The notes: generated by a model not told the origin, from the sequence alone. A stretch of 13,563 bases of DNA from CAYVQE01 sp964633205 (GCA_964633205.1 CAZWFN010000158.1:1-13563); one strand, 5' to 3'; counted from the stretch's first letter, positions 1-8,862 are shown. Made by a program: numbers and translations.

Positions 1-1
1 G

Positions 2-883
2 CTGCAGCGCATGCTGGGCCGGCTGATCGGCGAGGACATCGAGCTGGCCGTGGTGCCGGCGGCCGAGCTGGGGCGGGTGGAGGTGGATCGCGGCCAGATC
101 GAACAGGTGGTGATGAACCTGGCGGTCAACGCCCGCGACGCCATGCCCGAAGGCGGCAAGCTGACCATCGCGACCCGCGACGTGGAGCTCGACGCCGGCT
201 ACGCCGCCGAGCATCCCGGGGTGGTGCCGGGCGACTACGTGCTGTTGTCGATCTCGGACACCGGTGCCGGCATGGACGCCGCCACCCGCGAGCGGGTGTT
301 CGAGCCCTTCTTCTCCACCAAGGGCCGCGGCGAGGGCACCGGGCTGGGCCTGTCGACCGTCTACGGCATCGTCAAGCAGAGCAAGGGCCACATCTGGGTC
401 TACTCCGAGCCGGGTGCGGGCAGCAGCTTCAAGATCTACCTGCCGCGGGTCGCCGCTGAGGTCGGAGCCGAGCCGGCGCGGCCGCGGCTCCGGCTGGAGC
501 AGGCCAGCGGCGACGAGACCGTGCTGGTGGTCGAGGACGAGGCCGCGGTGCGCAAGCTGGCCGGGCGCATCCTGCGCGGGGCCGGTTACCGGGTGCTGAG
601 CGCGGCCAACGGCGGCGAGGCGTTGCTGATCGCCGAGCAGCACCCGGATGACATCGAGCTGCTGCTGACCGACGTGATCATGCCTCAGATGAGCGGCAAG
701 CAGCTGGCCGAGCGGCTGGCCGAACTGCGGCCCGGGCTGCGGGTGCTGTACATGTCCGGCTACACCGACGACGCCATCGTCCACCACGGCGTGCTGGATC
801 CCGACACCGCCTTCATCAACAAGCCCTTCACCGCGGTGGATCTGACCCGCAAGGTGCGCGCGGTGCTCGACGCCGAGGCTTGA
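2..883 (+). CDS. Hybrid sensor histidine kinase, C-terminal part (HATPase + receiver), 5' truncated
   Basis: The frame is open to the window edge, so only the C-terminal part is present. Residues below are counted from the ATG at 11. The HATPase_c domain covers about residues 15-146: N box around NLAVNARDAMPEGG (36-49), G1 box DTGAGM (83-88), F box FEPFF (97-101) and G2 box GEGTGLGLS (107-115). A receiver domain follows at about 168-288, with acidic residues E175/D176, phospho-acceptor D221 in TDVIMP, S249 and K271 in KPF. The order is that of NtrB-like hybrid kinases that autophosphorylate on His and pass the phosphate to their own receiver. The sensor and His-containing dimerisation regions lie upstream of the window, so the signal is unknown. 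It converges with the lipid-kinase-like gene, leaving only 18 bp between stop codons and no clear terminator. Confidence 0.93.
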   Translation: MQRMLGRLIGEDIELAVVPAAELGRVEVDRGQIEQVVMNLAVNARDAMPEGGKLTIATRDVELDAGYAAEHPGVVPGDYVLLSISDTGAGMDAATRERVFEPFFSTKGRGEGTGLGLSTVYGIVKQSKGHIWVYSEPGAGSSFKIYLPRVAAEVGAEPARPRLRLEQASGDETVLVVEDEAAVRKLAGRILRGAGYRVLSAANGGEALLIAEQHPDDIELLLTDVIMPQMSGKQLAERLAELRPGLRVLYMSGYTDDAIVHHGVLDPDTAFINKPFTAVDLTRKVRAVLDAEA

Positions 884-901
884 GCGTTACGGACCGCGGG
901 C

Positions 902-1888
902 TCAGACCAGCAGCAGCCCGCACAGGGCGCAGGCCACCGGCACGGTGAAGTTGTCGTCCAGCCGGTCTGAGAACAGCTCGACCAGGGTGCCGGTGGCCGC
1001 CATGGCCGCCGCCAGCAGCAGCGCCTGGGACGCCGGCCAGGGCCCGGCCGCCAGCAGGTAGCCGCCGGCGGCCAGCAGGCCGGCGGCCAGGAAGGCCAGG
1101 CTGCCCTGCAGGCTCTTGTCGCCGACCAGCTTGGTGCTGCCCCAGCGGCTGCCCACCAGCGAGGCGGTCGGATCGGCCAGCGCCAGCACCAGCACCGCGG
1201 CGCAGGCCACCGGCGCCGGGGCCACCAGCACCACCACCGCCAGCGCCAGCAGGTACCAGGAGGCCGAGGGGATGCGGTAGCGCTCCTGGGGCCGTACGAT
1301 GGCGCCGAAGAGCCGGTCGATCATCAGGTCGTTGAAGGGCGGCGAGAAGCGCCGGGCGATGTCCAGCCCGGCGAACAGGCCCAGCAGGCCGGCCAGGATC
1401 CACAGCGTGGTGCTCCGGTCGAGCACGAATTGGTACAGGGCCACGCCCACGGTGCCCATGGCGGCGTGGAAGGCGCTGCGCGACCAGCTCGGCAGCCGCA
1501 GCGAACGGATGCGCTGGGCCACCGCCCGGCGCCACAGGCCGAGCTGGCGCAGCTGCACCAGCAGATCCTCGTAGCGGCGGCTCAGCGCGGCGCCGAGCTG
1601 CTGCAGCCGCTCGCCATTGACGCGTCCGCCGAGCTCGCCGGCCAGGGTGGCCAGGGTGGAGCGCATCTCGACCAGCGCCCCGGGCACGGCCTGGCGCCGC
1701 GCCTGCAGCTGGCCGCCCAGCAGCCGGATGCGCTCGGCCAGCTCCTGGCTGCGCCTCCGGGCCGCCGCCAGCCAGGCCGCATCCGGCGAGCGCAGCCGCT
1801 GCATGTTGGCGATGAAGCTGCGCAGGTCGCCGGCCAGCGTCGCCAGCATCTGCTCCAACCCGTTCTCGGTCGCACAAGCAGCAGCCAT
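902..1888 (-). CDS. Dolichol/phytol/diacylglycerol kinase-like CTP-dependent membrane protein
   Basis: The 328-aa protein starts at the ATG at 1888, which has GGAG five bases upstream; a GTG at 1900 would add four residues. Residues 1-130 are charged, Leu/Arg/Gln-rich and probably helical or coiled coil. From about 141 there are several hydrophobic segments. The C-terminal half carries three motifs seen in the SEC59/DGK1/VTE5 polyprenol kinase family: DPTASLVGSRWG (239-250), DKSLQGS (257-263) and VELFSDRLDDNFTVPV (303-318). Family members phosphorylate a lipid alcohol (dolichol, phytol, diacylglycerol) with CTP at the membrane. The true substrate here cannot be read from the sequence. The cytoplasmic N-terminal extension is unlike compact family members. 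The gene is on the same strand as the methyltransferase but 120 bp downstream of it, so it probably has its own promoter. Family assignment is fairly sure, substrate is not. Confidence 0.82.
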   Translation of the reverse strand: MAAACATENGLEQMLATLAGDLRSFIANMQRLRSPDAAWLAAARRRSQELAERIRLLGGQLQARRQAVPGALVEMRSTLATLAGELGGRVNGERLQQLGAALSRRYEDLLVQLRQLGLWRRAVAQRIRSLRLPSWSRSAFHAAMGTVGVALYQFVLDRSTTLWILAGLLGLFAGLDIARRFSPPFNDLMIDRLFGAIVRPQERYRIPSASWYLLALAVVVLVAPAPVACAAVLVLALADPTASLVGSRWGSTKLVGDKSLQGSLAFLAAGLLAAGGYLLAAGPWPASQALLLAAAMAATGTLVELFSDRLDDNFTVPVACALCGLLLV

Positions 1889-1893
1889 CAAAT

Positions 1894-1898
1894 CTCCC
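1894..1898 (-). promoter_or_regulatory. Ribosome binding site of the lipid-kinase-like gene
   Basis: GGGAG on the minus strand lies five bases before the ATG at 1888. It favours that ATG over the in-frame GTG at 1900, whose codon overlaps this site. Confidence 0.5.
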
Positions 1899-1965
1899 AC
1901 GAGCCCCCCGCTGTCCGCGCGCTACGAAACTTACAGCCCCCCCGCCCGCGGCACAAGTGAAACCC

Positions 1966-1979
1966 GGCGGATTCCCGCC
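1966..1979 (-). terminator. Weak hairpin downstream of the methyltransferase gene
   Basis: Read on the minus strand, GGCGG-GAAT-CCGCC forms a 5-bp stem with a 4-base loop, followed by GGGTTT. It lies about 30 bp after the methyltransferase stop and may end the uptake operon. The stem is short and the T tract poor, so this is tentative. The rest of the 1889-2008 gap shows a C-rich run on the plus strand and no convincing promoter. Confidence 0.25.
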
Positions 1980-2008
1980 CTCGGCTCGATCGGGGCGAAG
2001 TCTCTGGC

Positions 2009-2634
2009 TCAGCCGGCCGGGGTGTGGGCGACCAGCTCGTAGGCCTGGTCGTCGTCCTGCTGGCTGGTGACGGTCAGGCCGGCGGCCTGCAGGCGGGCGG
2101 CCAGGTCGGCGGCCGGCTCGAGCAGGTCGTGGGCCACGGCCGGGTCCGCGGTCTGGTGGATGTGGTTGATGGTGGCCCGCGAATCGATGTGCCAGATGTG
2201 CAGCCGGCCGCCGGGGCGCAGCACGCGCGCCAGCTCGGCGATGGCCGCGTCCGGATCGGGGAAGTGGGGCCAGGCCGAGAAGCACAGCACCCGATCGACG
2301 GCCCCGTCGGCCAGCGGCAGGGCGCAGACGTCGGCCACGTGGAAGCGGATGCGCGGGTCGGGGAACTTGCGCTGCGCCCGGGCGATCATCGCAGGCGCCA
2401 GGTCGACCGCCTCGATGCGGCCCTGCGGGCCGAGGTGTTCGCCCAGCACGCCCAACAGCACCCCGGTGCCGCAGCCCAGATCGACCACGTGCTCGGCCGG
2501 GCCCACGCCGTGGCGGGCCAGCCCGGCGGCCAGCAGCGGTCGCGCCCGGGCGGCGTCGTAGATGGCGTCCCAGCGCTCGGCCAGCGCCGCGAAGAAGGGC
2601 AGCCGCGGGTTGGGGGCGGTGGTGTCTTCGGTGC

Positions 2635-2638
<4 letters not shown>
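2009..2638 (-). CDS. Class I SAM-dependent methyltransferase linked to the uptake operon
   Basis: The 209-aa protein starts with GTG at 2638, overlapping the receptor gene stop in a GTGA junction, with GGAGG seven bases upstream. It is a Rossmann-fold methyltransferase of the Methyltransf_11/25 type. Motif I is VVDLGCGTG (51-59), an acidic ribose-binding residue is D79 in AVDLA, motif II-like VADV is at 101-104, and ARVLRPGG is at 137-144. A His-rich stretch, HIWHIDSRATINHIH (147-161), follows the core and may contact the substrate or a metal. Translational coupling to the TonB receptor places its role in handling the imported ligand, for example modifying a chelator or tetrapyrrole. That role is inference; the acceptor cannot be read from the sequence. 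A generic housekeeping methyltransferase that happens to be linked is the alternative. Confidence 0.85.
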
Positions 2639-4572
<1,934 letters not shown>

Positions 4573-4603
4573 CCAGCGCGTTCGTCCCCGGCCCCGGACA
4601 GGG

Positions 4604-5122
4604 TCAATGCCCGACGCTCACCGGCGCCTCGAAGTCCTGCTCGATGGCGGCGGCGGTCAGGTCGAGCTGGTAGAAGCCGCCGTAGTCGACCGTCTGCTGC
4701 TCGGCGGTGCGGTAGGCGTGCCAGATGGGGGTGGGCAGCTTCCAGCCGATGTGGTCGTCGACCGGATCGAGCTCCAGGATGTCCCGCTCGGCCGCGTCGA
4801 CCACCTCGTTGACGAACCACTGCACGTCGAAGAGCTTGAAGCGCACCCGGCCCCGGCCCGGCTGGCAGGCGCAAGGCGGGCTGGCCTGGCCGGGCTCCAG
4901 CACCGCCGCCCAGTGGCAGCCCTTGAAGGAGACGTCGCGGATCTGCACCGGCTCGCCCAGCCGGTTGATCACCACCACCTCGGGCTGCACCATCTCGCAG
5001 CCCCCGGCCAGCAGCGACAACACCATCAGCAGCCGCTTCAGAAAGGTGGCTGGCACCCCCGGCGAGGTGGCTGGCACCCCCGGCGAGGTGGCTGGCACCT
5101 TTTCGGAATTGTTGTAACTCAT
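4604..5122 (-). CDS. Unrecognised lipoprotein 2 of the receptor operon, repeat inserted before signal peptide
   Basis: The 172-aa protein starts at the ATG at 5122, overlapping the upstream lipoprotein stop (ATGA), so translation is coupled. A lipobox LAGGC gives lipidated C42 after a hydrophobic run (LLMVLSLLAGG). The signal peptide is preceded by an unusual 26-residue leader made of VPATSPG, VPATSPG and VPAT, which is the translation of the DNA repeat at 5044-5099. The mature part (about 130 aa) is soluble, with Cys at 64, 78 and 80 and a C-terminal segment rich in aromatic residues (WHAYRT, VDYGGFYQLDL). I recognise no named family. Position between another lipoprotein and a TonB receptor suggests an envelope accessory in ligand capture or receptor assembly; this is inference from context. 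The true start could once have been nearer the KRLL residues at 29-32. Confidence 0.82.
   Translation of the reverse strand: MSYNNSEKVPATSPGVPATSPGVPATFLKRLLMVLSLLAGGCEMVQPEVVVINRLGEPVQIRDVSFKGCHWAAVLEPGQASPPCACQPGRGRVRFKLFDVQWFVNEVVDAAERDILELDPVDDHIGWKLPTPIWHAYRTAEQQTVDYGGFYQLDLTAAAIEQDFEAPVSVGH
5044..5099. repeat. 21-bp tandem repeat with near-palindromic core GGTGGCTGGCACC
   Basis: Three copies of the core GGTGGCTGGCACC are separated by the same 8-base spacer CCCGGCGA: two full 21-bp units and a partial third. The core is an imperfect palindrome (GGTG...CACC). The first copy is preceded by GAAA and the last is followed by TTTTC. The array lies wholly inside the lipoprotein 2 gene, in frame, between its start codon and signal peptide. 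Such short palindromic units resemble dispersed REP-type elements, but a search would be needed to show that. Confidence 0.88.
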
Positions 5123-5631
5123 TGACACTGCGGGTTTTCTCTCCGTTGGTCGTAGGGGAGGAAGCCGTATTCGGGCCAGCGCTCGAGCACGCGGTCGTAG
5201 AGCTGCTGCGGCATGCCCTCGATGCCCAGGTGCTCGGGTGGGCAGGGGCCCTGGTGGTTGGGCACGTTGAGCACGATGGTGCGCTGCTGGCCGGCCACGG
5301 TCTCCTCCTCGTTGGCCGAGGCCAGCGGCAGGCAGTTTTGCGGGTTGCAGTCCGGGTCGTCCCAGGCGGCCACCATCAGCACGTAGTCCAGCCCGGGCTC
5401 GGCCTCGGCCTCGGCGCTGGTCTGGCCCAGGCCCACGTCCTGCCAGGTGGCGCCCTGGTAGCTGGCCTCGCAGATGATCCACGGCGGCTGGCGCTCGAAG
5501 TCCGGGTTGTCGAAGTCGTTCTCCAACCTGACCCGAGCCGGCTCGCCGTTGTCCGCGCCGCAGCCGCTCGCCAGCAGGGCGGGTACCCCGAGGATGATCG
5601 AACAGATTGCAATCCACTTTGATTTCAGCAT
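5119..5631 (-). CDS. Unrecognised Cys-rich lipoprotein 1 of the receptor operon
   Basis: The 170-aa protein starts at the ATG at 5631, with AGGAG seven bases upstream. A signal peptide ends in lipobox LASGC, giving lipidated C24. The mature part is hydrophilic and acidic, with further Cys residues at CEA (54), DPDC (95), QNC (100), GPC (129) and the C-terminal QC (169), and well-defined aromatic motifs (QPPWIIC, GLDYVLMVAAWDDP, WPEYGFLPY). Even spacing of the cysteines suggests disulfides in the periplasm or on the surface. I recognise no named family. It is the first gene after the AT-rich palindrome and is coupled by an ATGA overlap to lipoprotein 2, which leads into the TonB receptor. A role in ligand capture or receptor function is inferred only from that position. 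Confidence 0.85.
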   Translation of the reverse strand: MLKSKWIAICSIILGVPALLASGCGADNGEPARVRLENDFDNPDFERQPPWIICEASYQGATWQDVGLGQTSAEAEAEPGLDYVLMVAAWDDPDCNPQNCLPLASANEEETVAGQQRTIVLNVPNHQGPCPPEHLGIEGMPQQLYDRVLERWPEYGFLPYDQRRENPQCQ

Positions 5632-5635
5632 GGTG

Positions 5636-5642
5636 CTCTCCT
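5636..5642 (-). promoter_or_regulatory. Ribosome binding site of lipoprotein 1
   Basis: AGGAGAG on the minus strand ends four bases before the ATG at 5631, supporting this start. Confidence 0.6.
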
Positions 5643-5650
5643 GTGCATAA

Positions 5651-5670
5651 GTATTATCTTTTGATAATAC
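5651..5670. promoter_or_regulatory. Perfect AT-rich palindrome, candidate operator of the receptor operon
   Basis: GTATTATC and GATAATAC form perfect 8-bp inverted arms around TTTT, in a gap where the DNA is otherwise GC-rich. It lies 20 bp upstream of the lipoprotein 1 start. The arms contain the GATAAT hexamer that is the building block of Fur boxes, but here arranged pointing outward rather than in the classic Fur order. A metal-responsive repressor is a reasonable guess and the regulator is not identifiable. The loop lacks GC pairs, so a terminator for the ATPase gene is unlikely. Confidence 0.6.
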
Positions 5671-5681
5671 GTAGCATTCAG
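5653..5681 (-). promoter_or_regulatory. Candidate sigma-70-type promoter of the lipoprotein/receptor operon
   Basis: On the minus strand CTGAAT (5681-5676) and GATAAT (5658-5653) are 17 bp apart. The -10 matches TATAAT at 5 of 6 positions, the -35 only 3 of 6. The palindrome covers the -10 and part of the spacer, as expected for a repressor site. Transcription would start near 5646. Confidence 0.4.
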
Positions 5682-5692
5682 TGCGCTCCGGG

Positions 5693-6469
5693 TCAAGCCT
5701 TTTCCTCGCCGGCGGCCGGCGGGCGCACGATCACGCAGCGCTCGCCGGCCACGTCGTGGATGCTGGCCGGTACCGAGAAGGTCTGCTCCAGGCTCTGCGG
5801 GCTGACCGCCTCCGGCCCGCCGCGGGCCACCACCCGCCCGTCGCGCAGCAGCAAAAAGCCGTCGGCGAACTGCAGAGCGGTGTTCAGATCGTGGATCACG
5901 ATCAGGCTGCGCATGGCCAGCCGCCGGGTCATGCTGCGCACCACCGCCAGCACGTCGAGCCGGTTCTTGACGTCCAGGTGGTTGATGGGCTCGTCCAGCA
6001 GCAGCACCCGCGGCTGCTGCGCCAGCGCCCGGGCCACCACCACCAGCTGCAGCTCGCCGCCGGAGAGCTGGTGGGTGCGCCGCTCGGCCAGCGGGCCCAG
6101 GCCCAGCTCGACCAGGATGTGCTCGGCGATCGCCACGTCGCGCCGCGACGGGCCGAGCTGGAAGTACGGGGTGCGCCCCAGCAGCACCGCGTCGCGTACC
6201 CGCACCGGCACCGGGAAGGAGCGCTGGGGCACGTAGGCCAGCAGCCGGGCCCGCTGCCGGCGGCCCATGGCGCCCACGTCGTGGCCGTCGATCCGCACCC
6301 GGCCGGCGCTGGGCCGCATCAGGTGGGCGATGGCCTTGATCAGCGTCGACTTGCCGGCCCCGTTGGGCCCCAGCACCGCCACCAGCTCGCCGGGCGCCAC
6401 CCGGCAGTCCACCCCGCGCAGCACCGGCCGCCGGCCATAGGCGCACTCCAGGCCGTCGACCGCCAGCAT
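5693..6469 (-). CDS. ABC transporter ATPase, iron-complex/heme/cobalamin (FecE/BtuD) type
   Basis: The 258-aa protein starts at the ATG at 6469, one base after the permease stop; a GTG at 6484 would add five residues and no Shine-Dalgarno decides between them. Walker A is GPNGAGKST (34-42), the Q loop Q82 in YVPQ, the signature LSGGE (135-139), Walker B LLLDE with catalytic E160, a DEPINHLD D-loop region, and H193 in VIHDLN. The signature continues LQLVVVARAL, an allowed variant. Length is normal for this importer class. It energises the BtuC-type permease encoded immediately upstream. It is the last gene of the ABC half of the locus, followed by the palindrome. Substrate choice lies in the binding protein and receptor, not here. 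Confidence 0.94.
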   Translation of the reverse strand: MLAVDGLECAYGRRPVLRGVDCRVAPGELVAVLGPNGAGKSTLIKAIAHLMRPSAGRVRIDGHDVGAMGRRQRARLLAYVPQRSFPVPVRVRDAVLLGRTPYFQLGPSRRDVAIAEHILVELGLGPLAERRTHQLSGGELQLVVVARALAQQPRVLLLDEPINHLDVKNRLDVLAVVRSMTRRLAMRSLIVIHDLNTALQFADGFLLLRDGRVVARGGPEAVSPQSLEQTFSVPASIHDVAGERCVIVRPPAAGEEKA

Positions 6470-6470
6470 G

Positions 6471-7562
6471 TCACAGGCCGGCACCGCGGCGCGGCAGCAG
6501 CAGGGCCAGGAACAAGGGCGCGCCGGCGAATGCGGTCAGGATGCCCACCGGCAGCACCACCGGCGCCAGCAGCGAGCGGCCCAGCACGTCGGCGAACAAC
6601 AGCAGGGCGGCGCCGAACAGGGCGGTGTAGGGCACCAGCCGGCGGTGGTCGTTGCCGGCCAGCAGCCGCACCGTATGCGGCGCCAGCAGGCCCACGAAGC
6701 CGATGATGCCGGCGAAGGCGATGGCGGTGGCGGTGGCCAGCGCGGCCAGCACCAGCCCGGCCAGCCGTTCGAAGCGCACCCGCACCCCCAGGCTGGCGGC
6801 CACCTCGTCGCCCCACAGCAGCGCGTCCAGCGCGCCGGCGCGCAGCTGCAGCCAGCCCCAGGCCAGCAGCACCACCGGCGCCAGCAGGGCCAGGTCGGCC
6901 CAGGTGAACTTGCCCACGTCGCCGAAGGTCCAGAACACGGTGGCGGCCACCTGGGTGTCGGTGGCGAAGTACTGCAGCAGCATGGTGCTGGCGGCGAACA
7001 GGGCCGACAGGGCGACGCCGGCCAGCACCACCGACTGCGGCCCCAGCCCGCGCAGCGCGGCCAGCGCCAGGATGGCCAGGGTGGTGGCCAGCGCGGCGGC
7101 GAAGGCGCAGCCGGCGATCAGCCAGGGCGCACCGGTCAGGGTCAGCTCGCTGGCCAGGCCGTTGACCTGCCCGGCGCCCAGCACCACGATGGCGAAGGCG
7201 GCGCCGAACACCGCACCCTGCGACACGCCCAGGGTGAAGGGCGAGGCCAGGCCGTTGCGCAGGTGGGTCTGCATGGACAGCCCGGCCAGACCCAGCCCGC
7301 CGCCGGCCAGCACCGCGCCCAGGGTGCGCGGCAGCCGGATCTGGTACACCACGTGGCGGGTGGTCTCGTCGCCGGCGCCGAACAGCGCCGCCAGCAGCTC
7401 GCCCAGGCCCAGCCGCAGCGAGCCGACCCATAGCGACACCAGCGCCAGGCCCAGGGTCAGGCCCAGCAGGCCCAGGCCCAGCCAGAGCTGGCGCCGGGCG
7501 CGGCCGGCCGGGCGGGCCAGGCCGGCCAGCGCCTGGGCCTCAGCGGATGGTGAGCTGGCCAT
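6471..7562 (-). CDS. ABC transporter permease, BtuC/FecCD family
   Basis: The 363-aa protein starts at the ATG at 7562, overlapping the end of the binding-protein gene by 23 bp; longer upstream reading has no hydrophobic or family sequence. After a charged N-terminus (1-25) come about ten hydrophobic segments. Family landmarks are RLPRTLGAVLAGGGLGLAG (76-94), the Q/N motif NGLASPFTLGVSQGA (103-117), FWTFGDVGKFTW (210-221), the coupling region GDEVAASLGV (251-260) and GFVGLLAPHTVRLLAG (288-303) with LPVGILTAFAGAPLF (337-351). These mark the inner-membrane subunit of iron-siderophore, heme or vitamin B12 importers, which works as a dimer with two ATPases. NGLA in place of the common NPLA is a subfamily feature, not a defect. 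Confidence 0.95.
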   Translation of the reverse strand: MASSPSAEAQALAGLARPAGRARRQLWLGLGLLGLTLGLALVSLWVGSLRLGLGELLAALFGAGDETTRHVVYQIRLPRTLGAVLAGGGLGLAGLSMQTHLRNGLASPFTLGVSQGAVFGAAFAIVVLGAGQVNGLASELTLTGAPWLIAGCAFAAALATTLAILALAALRGLGPQSVVLAGVALSALFAASTMLLQYFATDTQVAATVFWTFGDVGKFTWADLALLAPVVLLAWGWLQLRAGALDALLWGDEVAASLGVRVRFERLAGLVLAALATATAIAFAGIIGFVGLLAPHTVRLLAGNDHRRLVPYTALFGAALLLFADVLGRSLLAPVVLPVGILTAFAGAPLFLALLLPRRGAGL

Positions 7563-8634
7563 CGTCGAACTCCGCTCGGCCCAGCCGCGGGCCCTGGCCG
7601 GCGCTGGGGTAGGCGTCCCGGCCGACGAAGAAACGCAGGATGGCGGCGGCGCGCTGCTGCGGATCGATGTCGGCGAAGCGCTCAGGGTACAGGCTGTGGC
7701 CCACGGCATAGGCGTTGGCGTAGACCGTTGCGATGTTGGTGTTGTAGTGGTTGTAGGCCAGCAGGGCGTGCACCCGGCCGGCGCGTACCGCGCTCAGGGC
7801 CCGGTAGAAGGCGGGCCGCTGGCGGTAGTCGTTGCCGATCAGTTGCAGCCCGTTGTGATCGATGAAGAGGTGCTCCGGGTCGCGGGCCAGCAGCAGTTCG
7901 CGGTCGATCATCAGGTGGCGGCTGGGCCGGCCTTCTTCCGGGGCCACGATGTTGTGCGCCCGCACCAGGGCGAAGGGCGGATAGCCGGCCTCGGTGCTGG
8001 TGATGCCGTGGCCGCCCTTGAGCCCGATGCCGCCGATGTAGGCGCTCGGCGCCCGGCGCACATCGGCCACCCGGCGGCGCAGGTCGGCCTCCATGTCCTC
8101 GATGTAGGCCACGATGGCCGCGGCCCGCTGCTGGCGGCCCAGCACGCGGCCCATCAGGCGCAGCGACTCCAGCGCTTCGCGGCGGTAGACGCCCAGCTCG
8201 CCGTAGGACAGCGCCACCACCGGCAAGCGGGTGCGCCGCTGCAGCCGGGCCACCGCCCGCGGATCCATGGTGGTGACGAAGACCACCTGCGGCCGCAGCG
8301 CGATCAGCTGCTCCGGGTTGGGATGCACGCCCGGGCCGCCCTGGGCCACCACCGGCAGGCTGGCGAAACGCTCGCCCAGCGCCGCGGCGTAGGGCCGCAG
8401 CGTATCGTCGAGGCGCCGCTCCATGGCCTCGATACCCACCACCCGCTCCTGGGCGCCCAGGTAGACCACCAGCCGCAGGCTGCCCGGGCCCAGGGCCACC
8501 AGCCGCTCGACCCGATCCGGCACCTTCACCCGCCGCGCGAGCAGGTCGGTCACGGTGCCGGCCTCGGCCAGCCCGGCGCCGGCCAGCAGCAGCAATGTCA
8601 ACGCCGCCATGCCTTTCCGCAGCCAGTTGTTCAT
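7540..8634 (-). CDS. Periplasmic substrate-binding protein, TroA/HemV-like, of the ABC importer
   Basis: The 364-aa protein is read from the ATG at 8634, giving a good signal peptide (NNWLRKG, then ALTLLLLAGAG, cleavage near AEA, residue 25). An ATG at 8649 is possible; a TTG at 8661 would lie inside the likely -10 box. VTDLLARRVKVPDRVERLV (28-46) is the usual entry of class III binding proteins. AYIGGIGLKGGHGITST (198-214), YPPFALVRAHNIV (218-230) and LLAYNHYNTNIATVYANAYAVG (291-312) recall the HemV-2 type of TroA-like proteins. These bind metal complexes, heme or corrinoids and deliver them to BtuC-type permeases. It lacks a lipobox, so it should be freely periplasmic. It heads the uptake locus and overlaps the permease gene. 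Ligand identity is not certain. Confidence 0.9.
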   Translation of the reverse strand: MNNWLRKGMAALTLLLLAGAGLAEAGTVTDLLARRVKVPDRVERLVALGPGSLRLVVYLGAQERVVGIEAMERRLDDTLRPYAAALGERFASLPVVAQGGPGVHPNPEQLIALRPQVVFVTTMDPRAVARLQRRTRLPVVALSYGELGVYRREALESLRLMGRVLGRQQRAAAIVAYIEDMEADLRRRVADVRRAPSAYIGGIGLKGGHGITSTEAGYPPFALVRAHNIVAPEEGRPSRHLMIDRELLLARDPEHLFIDHNGLQLIGNDYRQRPAFYRALSAVRAGRVHALLAYNHYNTNIATVYANAYAVGHSLYPERFADIDPQQRAAAILRFFVGRDAYPSAGQGPRLGRAEFDDGQLTIR

Positions 8635-8660
8635 GTAGCACGAATTCATAACACTTAACA

Positions 8661-8687
8661 ATTAGAGCCGATCCGTTCCGGCGTCAA
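8661..8687 (-). promoter_or_regulatory. Candidate sigma-70-type promoter of the ABC operon
   Basis: TTGACG (8687-8682) and TCTAAT (8666-8661) on the minus strand match consensus at 5 of 6 positions each, but the 15-bp spacer is short. The DNA becomes AT-rich just here. Transcription would start near 8655 and leave a short leader, with no strong Shine-Dalgarno before the ATG at 8634. Confidence 0.4.
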
Positions 8688-8712
8688 GGCCGAATCCGCA
8701 GCTGGCCCGAAT

Positions 8713-8760
8713 TCGGTGGGACGAGGTGGTTCGGATCGCACCGACCCGATCGAATCGAAC
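8713..8760. promoter_or_regulatory. Inverted repeats upstream of the sigma-54 promoter, candidate activator site
   Basis: TCGGTG (8713-8718) pairs with CACCGA (8739-8744). GTTCGGATCG (8729-8738) pairs with CGATC...CGAAC (8747-8760) apart from a 4-base interruption. They lie about 130-175 bp upstream of the predicted sigma-54 start, a usual distance for enhancer-binding protein sites. No specific activator is recognised. Confidence 0.3.
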
Positions 8761-8821
8761 GGTTTGACCGCTGCCGGCCCGGCGCTGCTGCGGCCGGCCG
8801 CGCGCAAGCCCCGAACGCTGC

Positions 8822-8845
8822 CGAGCGCGCTCGACGCGGTTTTTT
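8822..8845 (+). other. 12-bp palindrome followed by six T, terminator-like
   Basis: CGAGCGCGCTCG is a perfect palindrome and is followed seven bases later by TTTTTT. It could terminate readthrough ahead of the sigma-54 promoter or be a protein-binding palindrome. No plus-strand gene lies upstream of it in the 8635-8949 gene-free gap, which otherwise holds only the promoters and repeats listed here. Confidence 0.35.
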
Positions 8846-8862
8846 CGGGTCGCCACCGGCCC

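Noticed and set aside
828..2285. Minus-strand frame spanning the kinase-like gene and part of the methyltransferase
   Set aside because: Pro/Arg/Gly-rich shadow frame; it crosses two well-supported genes in another frame.
5044..5099. CRISPR-like array
   Set aside because: Only three short units with identical 8-base spacers and no cas genes; it is a simple tandem repeat in a coding region.
5093..5110. Second sigma-54 promoter at a TGGCAC within the repeat
   Set aside because: No TTGC element at the required spacing; the TGGCAC belongs to the tandem repeat.
5651..5670. Classic Fur box or NikR site
   Set aside because: Half-sites resemble Fur hexamers but point outward, and the arm spacing is too short for a NikR operator; kept only as an unassigned operator.
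6652..8658. Long plus-strand reading frame opposite the permease and binding protein
   Set aside because: Low-complexity Pro/Ser/Ala and then Gln/His/Ala composition; the minus strand holds clear transporter genes.
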